This document shows positions 25,866 to 37,077 of a DNA stretch of 64,000 nt, piece by piece. The translations under genes and the position numbers were made by a program. The notes beneath the pieces were generated by a model. That model did not search any database, had not been told where the DNA came from, and saw only the letters and a list, made by a program, of their open reading frames with translations. Every line of letters starts with the position of its first letter. Within the stretch, counting starts at the first letter, position 1. Source of the stretch: Escallonia rubra (Eukaryota; Streptophyta; Magnoliopsida; Escalloniales; Escalloniaceae); assembly GCA_033065855.1 (NCBI GenBank), contig JAVXUO010003015.1:310001-374000 (forward strand), in the 5' to 3' direction.

Positions 25866-28290
25866 CACACTCACTAAAAGATCATTTCCAAAGCCGTCAT
25901 TCCAAAATACAATGTATACAAATTTAGAAGAAAGTGACCTGGGCAGACGCAATGCCATTTTGGCAAAGCACAATATGCAATGGCATTCAGGCAATACACA
26001 GTATGGTGTACACATGCATGATGTACGATACTAGTCTATTTAGGTACTAGCATGCGATCCACACAGGAAAAAACCAGCCTTATAACACCTCCCCAGAGAA
26101 CAGACCCCCAGGTCAACAAAAAAACAACAATAACAATGAGCATTAACATGACCTCAAATAATTAAAATCAATTCGGATTTCAATGACAATTAAGCATGCT
26201 AATATAATTCATCACAATAACAGGAATTACTATGAACAATTATCGAACATAGGCACAATAATTTAGAAGAACGTATGCAAACAATTATTGAATTTTCTCA
26301 ACATGTGATACAAGGTGAGCATTGATAAGATTTTGAAACGACTGATTTAGGTTCAATATTAGGGTTTGCTTGGCAATAACATTCTGATATCAAATGCATA
26401 TCTCAGTGTTTGAAAATAGCTATTAGCAAATCGAAAGAATACTTACAAGCACTAGTTATCGAAATTAGTGTTCAAATAAAAGTCGTTACCCTGAGTTCTT
26501 CAGATAAAAACTCTTACTTGGATCCGAAGTTAAGCTAGTCTAACCGGAAAGTTTGTTGCTTTAACCTAAACGGAACAATTCAGTTATAAGTATACAGTAT
26601 ATACTATGATATTATGAATTTAATATTGACTCACGCATACTCCCAGAACGCCCCCTCACTGGGTATGTAAATTACCAAAATGCCCCTTATGTGTAAAATT
26701 ACAAAAAACACATCTCATACTTAAATCACCAATACGTCCTTCCCTTAAGTAAAATCAGTAAAATATCCTTATTGTATGTGAATTTACTAAAAAATACCAT
26801 TTATAGGTAAAATTATGAAAATACCCCCCTCTGGGTGGCAAATTACCAACATATCCCCTAGGAATTCCCGGCTCTGAAAAAATCTTAAAACACATCAAAA
26901 TACTATTTTAAGCATCTTAAAATCATTTTTGGGTTAAAAAATATTTTAGAAATTTTTTGCCCAAAAATCCCGAATCGATGTCCATGCCGAGCGCCTAGAA
27001 GCTGGTTCTGCTAAAGATACCTATCGACCTCGGATGACACGAAATTTTAATAACGGAACATCATCCCTGTAAAATAAGGTTTTCCTAAATTTTTCAGATT
27101 AAAATAGCTTGGTTTGCTATGCTAAATAATTTGATAATTATTTTTAATCGATACATTAATCTGGCATCCTTTGCAGACACAAAAAATTCCCAAAACATTT
27201 CAAAGCGTACGTTTCGTAAAAAAAATGGGGGTTACTGTTTTGGACTTTATAAGATTTTGATTTTAACTATTTATAAAAATTCGTGTAAAACTGTTACCTT
27301 AATCCCGCCCCCGCCCCCCTCTTTTAGTGACAAAAACAGTCGTTGTTCACACACATACACTCTCTATAACACCTACCACACATAGACACATGTCTTCTAC
27401 ACCTCACAGCCTTACACACACAAAACTCAAGCACACAAACACACTGCCATACCCATAACCACCCCCGTAAAACATCTACATATACTTAACTACACCTGAA
27501 ACACACACTAACACACTTTATATACACACAATTACACCAAGTTATACACAAACCCACACACCCACACATATTGTTACTCAAGAACACACACACACATCCC
27601 CAGTCGGCAATTCCCACACACACTACTACCCACCCAAACTCCCTCATAGACACACATTAATACCACCCATATACAATTTACACACACCATTACCCACAAT
27701 TCACTCACCCGAATACATACAAACACTCTAACACACACTAACATACCCACTGTCACACCCCCTACCCATACACTCACTAAACACACCCTAATACACATTA
27801 CAACACTCAATACTCACACACCTGCATTGAAAATACACACACAAGAACACACAGATACACACACACACACACACACACACACTGTAAATAGACACACTGC
27901 ACACCCAGAAAACACACATGGAACACCCTTTAACACACACTAAATCACACACACAAAAAGGGTAAGGTGATTACCCTATAAAGTTCTTCAGTCTCCCCCT
28001 ATTTTCCTCTTATTTCAGCTCCCACGAGCCCCCTGTTTTCAACTTCTTCTCATCTGTTTTTTTTTCTTCCTTCTATTACTATTTTTTGTTTCTTCTTCTT
28101 CTTTTTTTCCCGAATTTCTTCCTGATTTCTTTTCTTTTGTTTCTATTTAATCCAATCCATTAGTTCATATTTAATTGGATTAGTCATCAGGTAAAATGAG
28201 TAGGAGGTGGCATCTTTTAAAGACAAGTTTCTCTAAAATTGACACCTAATGCCTACTTTTCAAAAATTTAGATAAACTTGTCTTTAAAAT
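25866..28290 (-). mobile_element. Gypsy-type LTR copy 1, truncated
   Basis: This is collinear with LTR copies 2 (29568-32400) and 3 (60607-63653). Matching blocks are 'aagatcatttccaaagccg' at 25878, 'atgcatgatgtacgatactag' near 26007, 'cccccaggtcaac' near 26105 and 'gcttggtttgctatgctaaa' near 27106. A CA-rich tract follows (27340-27955), then 'ggtgattaccctata' at 27967 and a T/C-rich leader (28000-28150). Homology ends near 28270. Its 3' end (low coordinates) and extreme 5' end are missing. It does not code for protein. An 18-bp imperfect hairpin lies at 28219-28285. Confidence 0.75.
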
Positions 28291-28892
28291 TGACATCACA
28301 TCGACCAGTCAAATCCTCTTTAGTAACACATACTTATATAGGTCCCTGAATACACCTAGAGGGGGGGGGGGGGGGGAATAGGTGTTTACAATTTTGAGCA
28401 AAACCTTAAAATTAAATTTACAAAGTAATGACAGAAATAACAAAGATAAATCAACAAAGAGATTTATACTGGTTCGGCCCTACCAGCCTACGTCCAGTCC
28501 CCGAGCATTCCACACGAAGAAGACCTACTCGAGCCTTTCACTAACCAGCTAACTTTGGGTGCTAGCTCAAACCACAGTACAATATCTGAAACCCTTCCAA
28601 GGTTTCCAACAGTTTACAAGTGAAAAGAGATTTACAATTGAGATACAACAAACAAACTCCTTCTTGAGTATATGTTACAATGAATAATTTAATAACTAAG
28701 CCTTCTTAGGTGGGAATATCTATATTCTTTCAAGAACCAAACTATGAAGCTTAGAACAAACTTTCTCAAAAATGAACTCACTCAATAGAGATTAGATGAA
28801 AGTATGAGAATCAGATGAGAGAGTATTTTGAGAAGAGTAAGAGAGAGATTTTCAAAGAATTGTGTTAGTTTTTAGTAAATGCTCTCAAGGAT

Positions 28893-28902
28893 CCTTTATA
28901 TA
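28893..28902 (-). promoter_or_regulatory. TATA box of the copia LTR
   Basis: The reverse complement reads TATATAAAGG, about 670 bp from the LTR start and just downstream of the palindromic array, the same arrangement as at 57325. Confidence 0.6.
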
Positions 28903-29039
28903 CTGGAGAAGAAAATGAACCGTTAAGAAGGGAAAGCTTAAAGTTAATTCGAATGAAAGTACATCTCTAAAGAATTCAGTCGAATGAATTTCACATTCAT
29001 TCGAATGAAAAGGGCAGTGTAGAGAGATGTTGAAGACAC

Positions 29040-29290
29040 CGAAGGATTGAGTCGAATGAAAACCACATTTCATTCGACCGAAAACTTTGCCTCGACCGAA
29101 AAATTTTGGTTTCGACTGAAAAGTTTGGCTTCGACTAAAAACTTTGGCTTCGACCGAAAAATTTGGCTTCGACCGAAAAGTTTGGCTTCGACCGAATTTT
29201 TTTGCCTTCGACCAAAAACTTTGGAAGACAAGACGAAGGACACTAATCGATTAAGTCGAATGAAAACCAATTTGCCTTCGAATGAAAATT
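29040..29290. repeat. Array of about 20-bp units with palindromic TTCGAnnGAA core
   Basis: Repeated 'tttggcttcgaccgaaaa' units with a period of about 20 bases run from about 29070 to 29225. They are flanked by TTCGAATGAA or GTCGAATGAA versions at 28950-29060 and 29255-29290. The array lies in U3, upstream of the TATA box on the minus strand. Confidence 0.85.
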
Positions 29291-29567
29291 TCATATTTAA
29301 GTTCTTTACTTGAGTTTCTGGGAGATCTTTTAAGAAGGACTTAGAAACAATAGATAAAAGATAAAAACTACACTTCAAGCTCTTGCATCTTCAAAGTAGA
29401 CGAGTCTTTGTTCAATCCCAAATCCAAGTCCAAGTTCAAGCTTTTTCCAGGGCAAGTTTTTTGTCTTTGTTTGATTTAGATAAGTCCTGAAATATTTATC
29501 TTAATAATGTTGTCAGATTAATGTTAGAAATAATAATTTTAGAATCATCAAAATCGATAAGTCAACA

Positions 29568-32400
29568 ACTTCAAAGCATATAATCCGACATCGACACATA
29601 TTCTTCCAAATATAAGATTACAAACTGTTAAACTTAAACTATTAAAACTTAGGTTCTTTACAAACTCGAGTTCTTATAGCACGAGTGGACAGTACTGACC
29701 CAAGCAAGGGTCTTAATATACAATAGTGACGGGCTCACCGAAATCTCACACAGACCATAAACCATTCCCCAGCATTTTACAGCTGAACATTACCTGGAGA
29801 AGGAAGTCAAACGAAGGGTGAGCTTTTGAAAGCCCAGTAAGGTTGTACAAGGACAACTGAAGGAATTACAAAAATGATTCAAAAGAATGCAAACAATGAT
29901 AATTTTTTCAAAAATATTTCAAACTATCTAAATACTTCGATTGTTTCCAAATTGATCAAACTTCATCATAAATAGATACTAAAATAAACATTAACAATCA
30001 CGTTAGTTCCAAAACAATCATTGAAAGATCATTTTCAAAGCCATCATTCCAAAGTGTGCAACGATGGTTTTTCAAGGGATTTCAAAACCAGTTCAAAGGC
30101 AATCTAGGGAGGGATTTCAAACAACCACAAGCCGTTTGAAACAATCCTTTCCAATCATTTTCGTAACAATCCCTGTAAGATGCAATGTAAATAAATTCAA
30201 AGATGTTGAACCTGTGTGATGCCATTCAAGCAAAGCCACTATGGTGTACACATGCATGATGTACGAATACTAATTCCAATGGGTACTAGCATGCGTTCCA
30301 CACAGGATTTAAACAGCCTTATAACGCCCACCTCGGTACAGACCCCCAGGTCAACACAAAAACAACAATAACAATGAGCATTTACCTGAACTCAAATAAC
30401 CAAAATCAATTCGGGTTTCAATGACAATAAGCATGAATACGAACATATATCAAATTTAGGCACAAGAATCCAGAAGAAAGAATACGACAATTATCGAATT
30501 TGCCCAACATGCGATAACAAGCGAGCATCGATAAAATTTTCAAATAATCGATTCAGGTTCAATGTTAGAGTTTTCTTGGCAATAACATACTGATATCAAT
30601 ACATAATTTAGTGTTTGACATTAGCCAAAAGTAAATCGAGAGAATACTTATGAGTACAATTTATCAAAATAAGGATTCAGACGAAAAGCTTTACCTAGGG
30701 TTCAGATAAAAACCCTTACCTGGATTCAAAGTTAGATTATTCTAACCGGAAAGTCTTTAGCTTTAACCTAAATAAAATAATCAAATCATCATAACAAAGC
30801 CTACACTATGATATTATAGCTCAATACAGACGCACGCATACTCCAAAAATGAACCCCCAATTGGGTATGTAAAATTACCAAAATGCACTTAGGTGTAAAA
30901 TTACCAAAAACACCCATCTCACACTTAAATCACCAAAACAACCTTCACGTAAGTAAAACAGCTAAAATAACCTTCCCGTATGTGAATTTATGCAAAAGTA
31001 CCTTTTATAGGTAAAATTACCAAAATACCCCTTCGGGGTGGCAAATTACTAAAACAACCCCTGGGGGTTCCCGGTACCGAAAAAATCCCGAAAACATCTT
31101 AAACTACTATTTTAAGCACCCTAAATTCATTTTTGGGCTTAAAAGTATTGTTTTAAAAAAATTGCCTGAATCCCAAACTAGTGTCCGAACCGAGCGCTGA
31201 CAAGCCAGTTTCACTAAAAATACCTATTGACCTCGAAATGGAACAAAATTTTCGATAATGAAACATCTGAGTAAAATAAGGTTTCTCTAAAATTTTCAGG
31301 TCAAAATAGCTTGGTTTGCTATGCTAAATAATTCGATAGTTCTTTCTACTCAATACCCTAATTTAGCATTCTTCGCGGATACCGAATATTCTTGAACAAT
31401 TCCAAAACACATGTCTCGTAAAAATAATAGGAGTTACTGTTTTGGACTTTGTCCAATTTTGACCCTAACCATTTCTTAAAATTTGGATTAAAACTGCCTA
31501 ATTAATTTCTTACTTTTAGTGACGAAAACAAATACTATTCACATTACACACACACTATTAAACCTAAACTACACACACTTTCTTCCTGATTGCACTGCCG
31601 TACACCTATTTCCACAACTCACATACACACTCTGCCACACTCTAATGCACATACTAAACCACGTGCATACACATTAATACTCCTAAACTCACACACTAAT
31701 ACACAATTACACATCTTACACACACATAACCCCACACACTCACAAACCTGAAGAACACACATTGTCACTTGAACACACACAGTTACTAAACACTCACCTC
31801 ATGCACTCAATACAAACCAACACACATTACAGCACATGACAAACATACATTTTACACCTATCTAAGCCGTAAGTTACTCATAAACAGAAAAACAAACCAA
31901 TTCTTCTCACTTTAACGCACACACACTTCACACTGCGAACACAACTGAAAAAACACACTTATAACAATTCACACACTAAACACACAGAGTATTGTGAGTG
32001 GAGAGATTACCCCTCAAATTCTTCAATCTTTCTCTCCCTCTCTCGAATTTCTGATGTCGAAGCCCCTCTATTTCTCCTGTGTTTTCTTTCTTTGTTCCCC
32101 TCCCTTTCCTCTGTCCTCCCCCCCCTTCTTTCTGAATTTCCTTCTTCTTCTTTTCCCTTGTTTTCCTTTAATGTCATTCCTTAAGACCTTTATCTACCCA
32201 TGAGTTTAATATTGAATTTTATTAGTCATCATTTAACATAATAGGAGGTGGCATCACAATAAAACTCATTTCTCCAAAGTTCGACACATAAGTATCAAGT
32301 TTCCAAAATTGCAAAATAGCCTCAAACTTTATGTAATGACATTTAGGCCCCAAATTAGTTCTAATCTCTATTAATTTGACTAGATGTCACTAATATATGT
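29568..32400 (-). mobile_element. Gypsy-type LTR copy 2, interrupted by the LARD
   Basis: This is collinear with copy 3 (60607-63653). Matches include 'aacttaggttctttac' at 29647, 'gggctcacc' with 'atctcacacagac' near 29730, the 'tggtgtacacatgcatgatg' block near 30240, 'cccccaggtcaa' near 30340 and the CA-rich tract at 31535-31990. A donor-like motif 'gagattacccc' lies at 32003. About the first 100 bases seen in copy 3 are missing at the left end. The LARD inserts at 32400 after TATGT. The pyrimidine/A-rich 41871-41967 on the far side resembles the corresponding 5' end of copy 3, so it likely continues this LTR. No coding sequence. Confidence 0.75.
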
Positions 32401-32696
32401 TGTTCCCAACCTATTCTGGCCGTACCCAAGAGCCCACTAGGGGACCCGCTTCACGCAAACACGTCGACAGATACAATGTGCATGTTTCCAACGCATCGAA
32501 CCGGTCAGCGCGCGCACGCTCAAGACAAGTGCGTTTTTTGCTCCACGCGCCTTGTGCACGACTTAGGCACGATTTATTTCATGTTGACGTCACTCACGCT
32601 AGCGCGATCGTCATGCCGAGACCACCGAAACACCCTTTCACCAAAAATGTCGACCGATGGTGCAACCGGACCAACGGGGTCAAGGGGCAAAGGCCT

Positions 32697-32850
32697 TGGC
32701 CAACCCCATGGGGTCGGCCTCGGCCTCGCCCAAGGCCATGGGGTCGGCCTCGGCCTCGCCCAAGGCCATGGGGTCGGCCTCGGCCTCGCCCAAGGCCATG
32801 GGGTCGGCCTCGGCCTCGCCCAAGGCCATGGGGTCGGCCTCGGCCTCCCA
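32697..32850. repeat. 30-bp tandem array (5 units)
   Basis: The unit is 'caaggccatggggtcggcct' plus 'cggcctcgcc'. Five units stand here, against three more diverged ones in the 3' LTR (38897-38987). The middle three are nearly identical, so the array changed recently compared with its flanks. Confidence 0.95.
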
Positions 32851-33584
32851 TGGGGTTTGGCCTTGGCCTTTCCCCTCCCCTCGGTTCTTCACTCTTCGCA
32901 CAAAGTCTTTTTTGCACTTTTTTCACTTCGTACGTTTTGTACATGACTCTGGAACCTTTTTCATCATGTGGGTACGATTCTTGGTAGCACGGTCGTCGCA
33001 ACACAACTTTTGGATTTGTCATTGCTTATCAAAACACCTACCGACGGTGCGCCCAAAGTTCACAAAATGAGAAGTCGCCTTGGGCTCCAAAAATGGAAGT
33101 TGGCCATTTGGCCTTGGCCAACCCCAGGGGGTTGGCCTCGGCCTTCCCCAGGCCTAGGGGGTTGGCCTCGGCCTCCAGGAGGGGTTGGCCTCAGCCATTT
33201 TCCCCCGGTGGTTCACCCCTCCGCGCAAACCCCTTTTTCGCACTTTTTACACTTCGTACGCTTTGCGCGTGACTTTGACACCTCGTTCGTCATATGGATA
33301 CGATTCACATCAACACGCTCGTCGTAATGCAACTTCCGGATTTGCCTTTGCTTATCATAACACCTACCGTCGGCGCGCCCAAAGTTCACCGAAAGGGAGA
33401 GTGGCCTTGGCCTCCCTTCATGGGAGTTGGCCATTGGCCTTGGCCACCCACTAGGGTCGGCCTCGGCCTCCCCAAGGGGTCGGCCTCAACCTCCCCAGGG
33501 GTGGTGGCCTTGGCCTTTCCCCCAATGTTGACCTATGGCCTCCCCTCCCGCGCGCACTTGTTTTCTCGAGTCTTTGCATCTCCG

Positions 33585-33855
33585 CGATGTTTACGGACGT
33601 TCGTACATCAACCTCGCGACCTCCGTCGTGCATCACCTTATGGACGTTCGTACATCAACCGCGCGACGTCCGTCGTGCATCACCTTACGGACGTTCGTAC
33701 ATCAACCTCGTGACGTCCGTCGTGCATCACCTTACGGACGTTCGTACATCAACCTCGCGACGTCCATCGTGCATCACCTTACGGACGTTCGTACATGAAC
33801 CTCGAGACGTCCGTCGTGCATCAACCTTGCAACGTCCGTCGTGCATCAACCTTGT
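33585..33855. repeat. About 42-bp tandem array in the LARD 5' LTR
   Basis: Units contain 'ggacgttcgtacatcaacc' and 'gacgtccgtcgtgcatcacc', spaced 42-43 bases (near 33600, 33643, 33687 and on). About six units. The matching array in the 3' LTR lies at 39710-39930. Confidence 0.9.
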
Positions 33856-34049
33856 GACATACGTCGCCCGTGACCGCACACCGCTCCCGCGATGCCCGTC
33901 ACCCAAAGTCGCGCGCTACCGCCGAATGACACGTCGCCGACGACCGCATACCATCACTCCCAACTTTGTCACTACTAAATGTTGCATTCATTATCTTGTT
34001 ATGACAGGTACACTTAGCTCACATCTTGTCTTCAGGACACCCGACGCGC

Positions 34050-34530
34050 GCCCTTGCGCCATTCTCATGATACGTGCCCCGATTCCCAAATATTGCTCCG
34101 CGACGTTCGTTGCCGCGCTCGTTGCCATTTCCATGATACGTGCCCTCGGTACCAAGTATTGCTTCACGACGTTCGTCGTCGCACCGCTTTCATAACACGT
34201 GCTCTGGCACCAAGTATTGTCTCTGCGACTTTCGTCGCCGCGCTCGTGCGCCATTTCCATGATACGTGCCCCGGCACCAAGTATTGTTCCGCGACGTTCG
34301 TCGTCGCACCAAGTGTTGTCTCCGCGACGCTCGTCGCCGCGCTCGTGCGCCACTTCCATGATATGTGCCCATGGCACCAGGTATTGTCTCTGCGACGTTC
34401 GTCGCCGCGCCCATGCGCCACTTTCATAACATGTGCCCCGGCACCAGGTATTGTCTCTGCGACGTTCGTCGCCGCGCCCATGCGCCACTTTCATAACATG
34501 TGCCCCGGCACCAGGTATTGTCTCGTACTG
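34050..34530. repeat. About 65-bp tandem array A in the LARD 5' LTR
   Basis: Units carry 'ccatgatacgtgccccggca', 'ccaagtattg' and 'cgacgttcgtcgccgcgc', spaced about 65 bases, about seven units. Two subtypes (ATGATACGTG and ATAACACGTG or ATAACATGTG) are intermingled. The 3' LTR counterpart lies at 40130-40640. Confidence 0.9.
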
Positions 34531-34559
34531 TAGGCACCGCGCCCATGCGCCACAATCAT

Positions 34560-35030
34560 ATTACATGATTCCGGGATGGGCTCACAACCTTATAGCCATC
34601 GCCGTCTCAATCACAGGGGGGGCTTCGGCCCTCGTACTGGGATGGGCTCACAACCTTATAGCCATCACCGTCTCAATCACAGGGGTGTTCGGCCCTCGTA
34701 CTGGGATGGGCTCATAACCTTATAGCCATCGCCGTCTCAATCACAGGAGGGCTTCGCCCCTCGTACCGGGATGGGCTCATAACATTATAGCCATCGCCGT
34801 CTCAATCACCGGGGGGGGGCTTCGGCCCTCGTACCGGGATGGGCTCACAACCTTATAGCCATCGCCGTCTCAATCACAGGGGGGGCTTCGGCCCTCGTAC
34901 CGGGATGGGCTCACAACCTTATAGCCATCGCCGTCTCAATCACCAAGAGAGGGCTTCGGCCCTCACACCGGGATGGGCTCACAACCTTATAGCCATCACC
35001 GTCTCAATCACGGGGGGCTCCGGCACGAGG
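34560..35030. repeat. About 65-bp tandem array B in the LARD 5' LTR
   Basis: Units begin 'ccgggatgggctcacaacct' and continue 'tatagccatcgccgtctcaa' and 'ggcttcggccctcgta'. About seven units stand here and six in the 3' LTR (40673-41060). Units are very similar to one another, with a variable G run. Confidence 0.95.
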
Positions 35031-35470
35031 ACCCCTCGCAGCGGACTCTGAGCACTGAGCTGTGACTATGTCCACTCATGTTACTATCGATCATTGACAC
35101 CACCAGGACAATGACCCACGGGTCACTCCGGGACGGGAGCAGGTCCTCGGAGGGCATCGCGCCTAGTCTGCCTGGGAGTTGGCAACAGGGGTAACCCTCA
35201 CCGCTGTCAGGTTCTCCGCGCGTCTCTTGACGCACCTCGTGGGATTCAGTAAGGGCTTGGATCGGTGGCTGGGGCAACGGGCTTATTCTGATCATACTAC
35301 CGCGGTGTGGTCAGTCTTCTCAGACAGGTAGAGCGACGCTGTGTGAGGCAGGCAACGCGAATTTAGGAACCGGCAGTCCAACGGAGAATCGATATTTTGG
35401 GACCCCTCTGGTGACGTGTCATTCCCAGGGGACGACATGTGGCACTTTATGACATAAGCATACTGTTTCC

Positions 35471-35478
35471 TATAAATA
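35471..35478 (+). promoter_or_regulatory. TATA box of the LARD 5' LTR
   Basis: TATAAATA with the same context (TTTCC before, GTGAAC after) as at 41507, followed by 'ctcactctagaattt'. About 350 bp of LTR remain downstream, so U3 is about 3.07 kb and holds all the arrays. Confidence 0.8.
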
Positions 35479-35830
35479 GTGAACTTTACAACTCAAAAAA
35501 GAACTTCTTCATTCTCACAAAATCACTTTTCTCACTCTAGAATTTAAGAACTCTTGGATTCTAGTGAGAGAAAGACAAATTGGACATAACTTTGGACCGT
35601 AACATTGGACCCTGACTCGGACCCTGACTTGGACTGTCGACTGCTGGCCCTGTTCGTCTCAGCCTTGGCTTCGCAGCACTGCCACTCCTTACGACCTATC
35701 TGGGAAGCCTTGCTCTCTGCTCTTACTCCGCCCTCACTGTCTCTCACTTTGCATACTTGGAATCTGACTCGGACTGCAGCCTTTGTGGCACCTCCACGTA
35801 AGTACGAACCCACTTCCCTTGGCATCATTT

Positions 35831-35848
35831 TGGCAAGTCCGCTGGGGA
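35831..35848 (+). other. Primer binding site of the LARD
   Basis: TGGCAAGTCCGCTGGGGA follows the LTR end after three T residues. The homology between the two LTRs stops immediately before it, as expected. The sequence resembles the TGGCGACTC-GCTGGGGA type that I recall for Tat/Ogre elements (tRNA-Arg). The tRNA identity needs an alignment. Confidence 0.7.
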
Positions 35849-36496
35849 GGTGAGCATTGTACTGCAGTCTGCCCGTCTTGCATCCTCGATCATCATGCAT
35901 GTACAACGGAGAGCTACGAGGACTACCAGCCAAGGCCTCATCTCGACTATGCAAGAAGAATCCCACCTTGGTGACCAAAAAAAGACTTATGCCGTCCGAC
36001 TCCAAGATCAATTCCAACATGACCAACTGACACCATGCTCCTGACTTGCTCCGGTCGTCTCTTCCCAACTGTCGGCCTCTTGCCGCTGGCATTACCTATG
36101 TGCAAACCACACCCCAAAAAGTTTCTCCCCACCACTAACCCATTTGTACCATTGTCATCCCCACAATGCCTCGGGTTATCCCGTCCGGGGGCTTAGGTGC
36201 CAGGATCATTCCGACCGGGCACACCAACCTTCACCTGCTTCGTATGTCACCACGACATGTTGCCTCCCTATGGGTTCAACGGAATTGTATTCTTTTCCAG
36301 ACTTAGAAAATTTTTCAAGCTACATTACTCTTGCACAAGTCTACTGACACCACCCTTGATGCCATCACCCACTCCCTTGGGGGCTTCACCCCTTCCCAAC
36401 CCCTTCGGCCTCACATTGCAACGACTTGGTACGTGGTGCGTGGGGTGGCTCGAGCCGCGCTACTACGGTCGCATCATCATCCTTCATTTACTTTTC

Positions 36497-36770
36497 TTGA
36501 CACTTAAAAAAAGTTCATTTTGTTTCGCAACCGGTCATCGATGATCATTCTCAGTGGTCTCCCTCGGCATCCTTGTCTCAGCCCAACACTTAGAAAAAAA
36601 AAATCATTTTTTTTCGCAACCGGTCATCGATGATCATCCTCAGTGGTCTCCCTCAGCATCCTTGTCTCAGCCTAACACCTAGAAAAAAATTCATTTTTTT
36701 CGCAACCGGTCATCGATGATCATCCTCAGCGGCCTCCCTTAGCATCCTTACTCGAGCTCAAAAAAAAAAA
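36497..36770. repeat. Three tandem copies of an about 88-bp unit
   Basis: Units contain 'tttcgcaaccggtcatcgat' then 'gatcatcctcagtggtctcc', starting near 36526, 36615 and 36701. Each has the palindrome TCATCGATGA and an A-rich spacer of variable length. Confidence 0.9.
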
Positions 36771-37009
36771 ATTCAACACTTAGAAATTTTTTCTAGTTTT
36801 TCATCTTCCCCATTACTCCCAACATACATGCTCTCATCACTCTCCCTCACTCTTTCATCTCTTCCCTCACCATCCTTCTTCCCACTTCATACATAATTTT
36901 CTCTCTTGCTTATGGAAAAAGTTCCATTCTTCTCCCATCCCACTCATCTCTTTCTCTTCATGTATATTGTGAAAATGTCATTGGGGGTTCCCTCCTTAGG
37001 GATGCTAAA

Positions 37010-37013
<4 letters not shown>

Positions 37014-37075
<62 letters not shown>
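37014..37075. repeat. AT dinucleotide microsatellite
   Basis: About 31 uninterrupted AT units inside the LARD. Confidence 0.95.

Positions 37076-37077
<2 letters not shown>

Larger units (their letters stand above)
28347..29567 (-). mobile_element. Ty1/copia (SIRE-like) LTR
   Basis: On the minus strand it runs from TGTTGACTTATCG (29567) to CTAGGTGTATTCA (28347), about 1.22 kb. It carries the C-run/TCTAGG end and the 'ggttcggccctaccagccta' block (near 28470) common in SIRE-like LTRs. A TATA box lies at 28893-28902 (minus), and upstream of it is an array of TTCGACCGAAAA motifs (29070-29225). The layout matches the copia LTR at 56543-57998. Flanking pentamers do not match, so boundaries are approximate and the copy may be truncated or recombined. 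No gag-pol lies beside it. A 16-base G run lies at 28361-28376. Confidence 0.7.
32401..35827 (+). repeat. 5' LTR of the LARD, 3427 bp
   Basis: In order it holds a 30-bp array (32700-32850), a diverged related GC-rich block (33100-33530), a 42-bp array (33585-33855), a first about 65-bp array (34050-34530), a second about 65-bp array (34560-35030), then the TATA box and a CT-rich transcript start region. It is 234 bp longer than the 3' LTR, partly from extra array units. Several long open frames, such as 33587-34195 (+), translate these arrays and have no coding look. Confidence 0.9.

Noticed and set aside
28347-29567. Target duplication for the copia LTR
   Set aside because: Flanking pentamers GTCCC and ACTTC do not match; boundaries were left approximate instead of forcing a match.
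33585-33855. Regularly spaced short repeats resembling a CRISPR array
   Set aside because: Eukaryotic context, no unique spacers (the whole unit repeats), present in both LTRs of a retrotransposon.
33587-34195. 202-codon open frame and overlapping long frames in the LARD 5' LTR
   Set aside because: The translations are periodic copies of the 42- and 65-bp arrays, open on both strands at once, with no domain. This is a GC-rich repeat effect.
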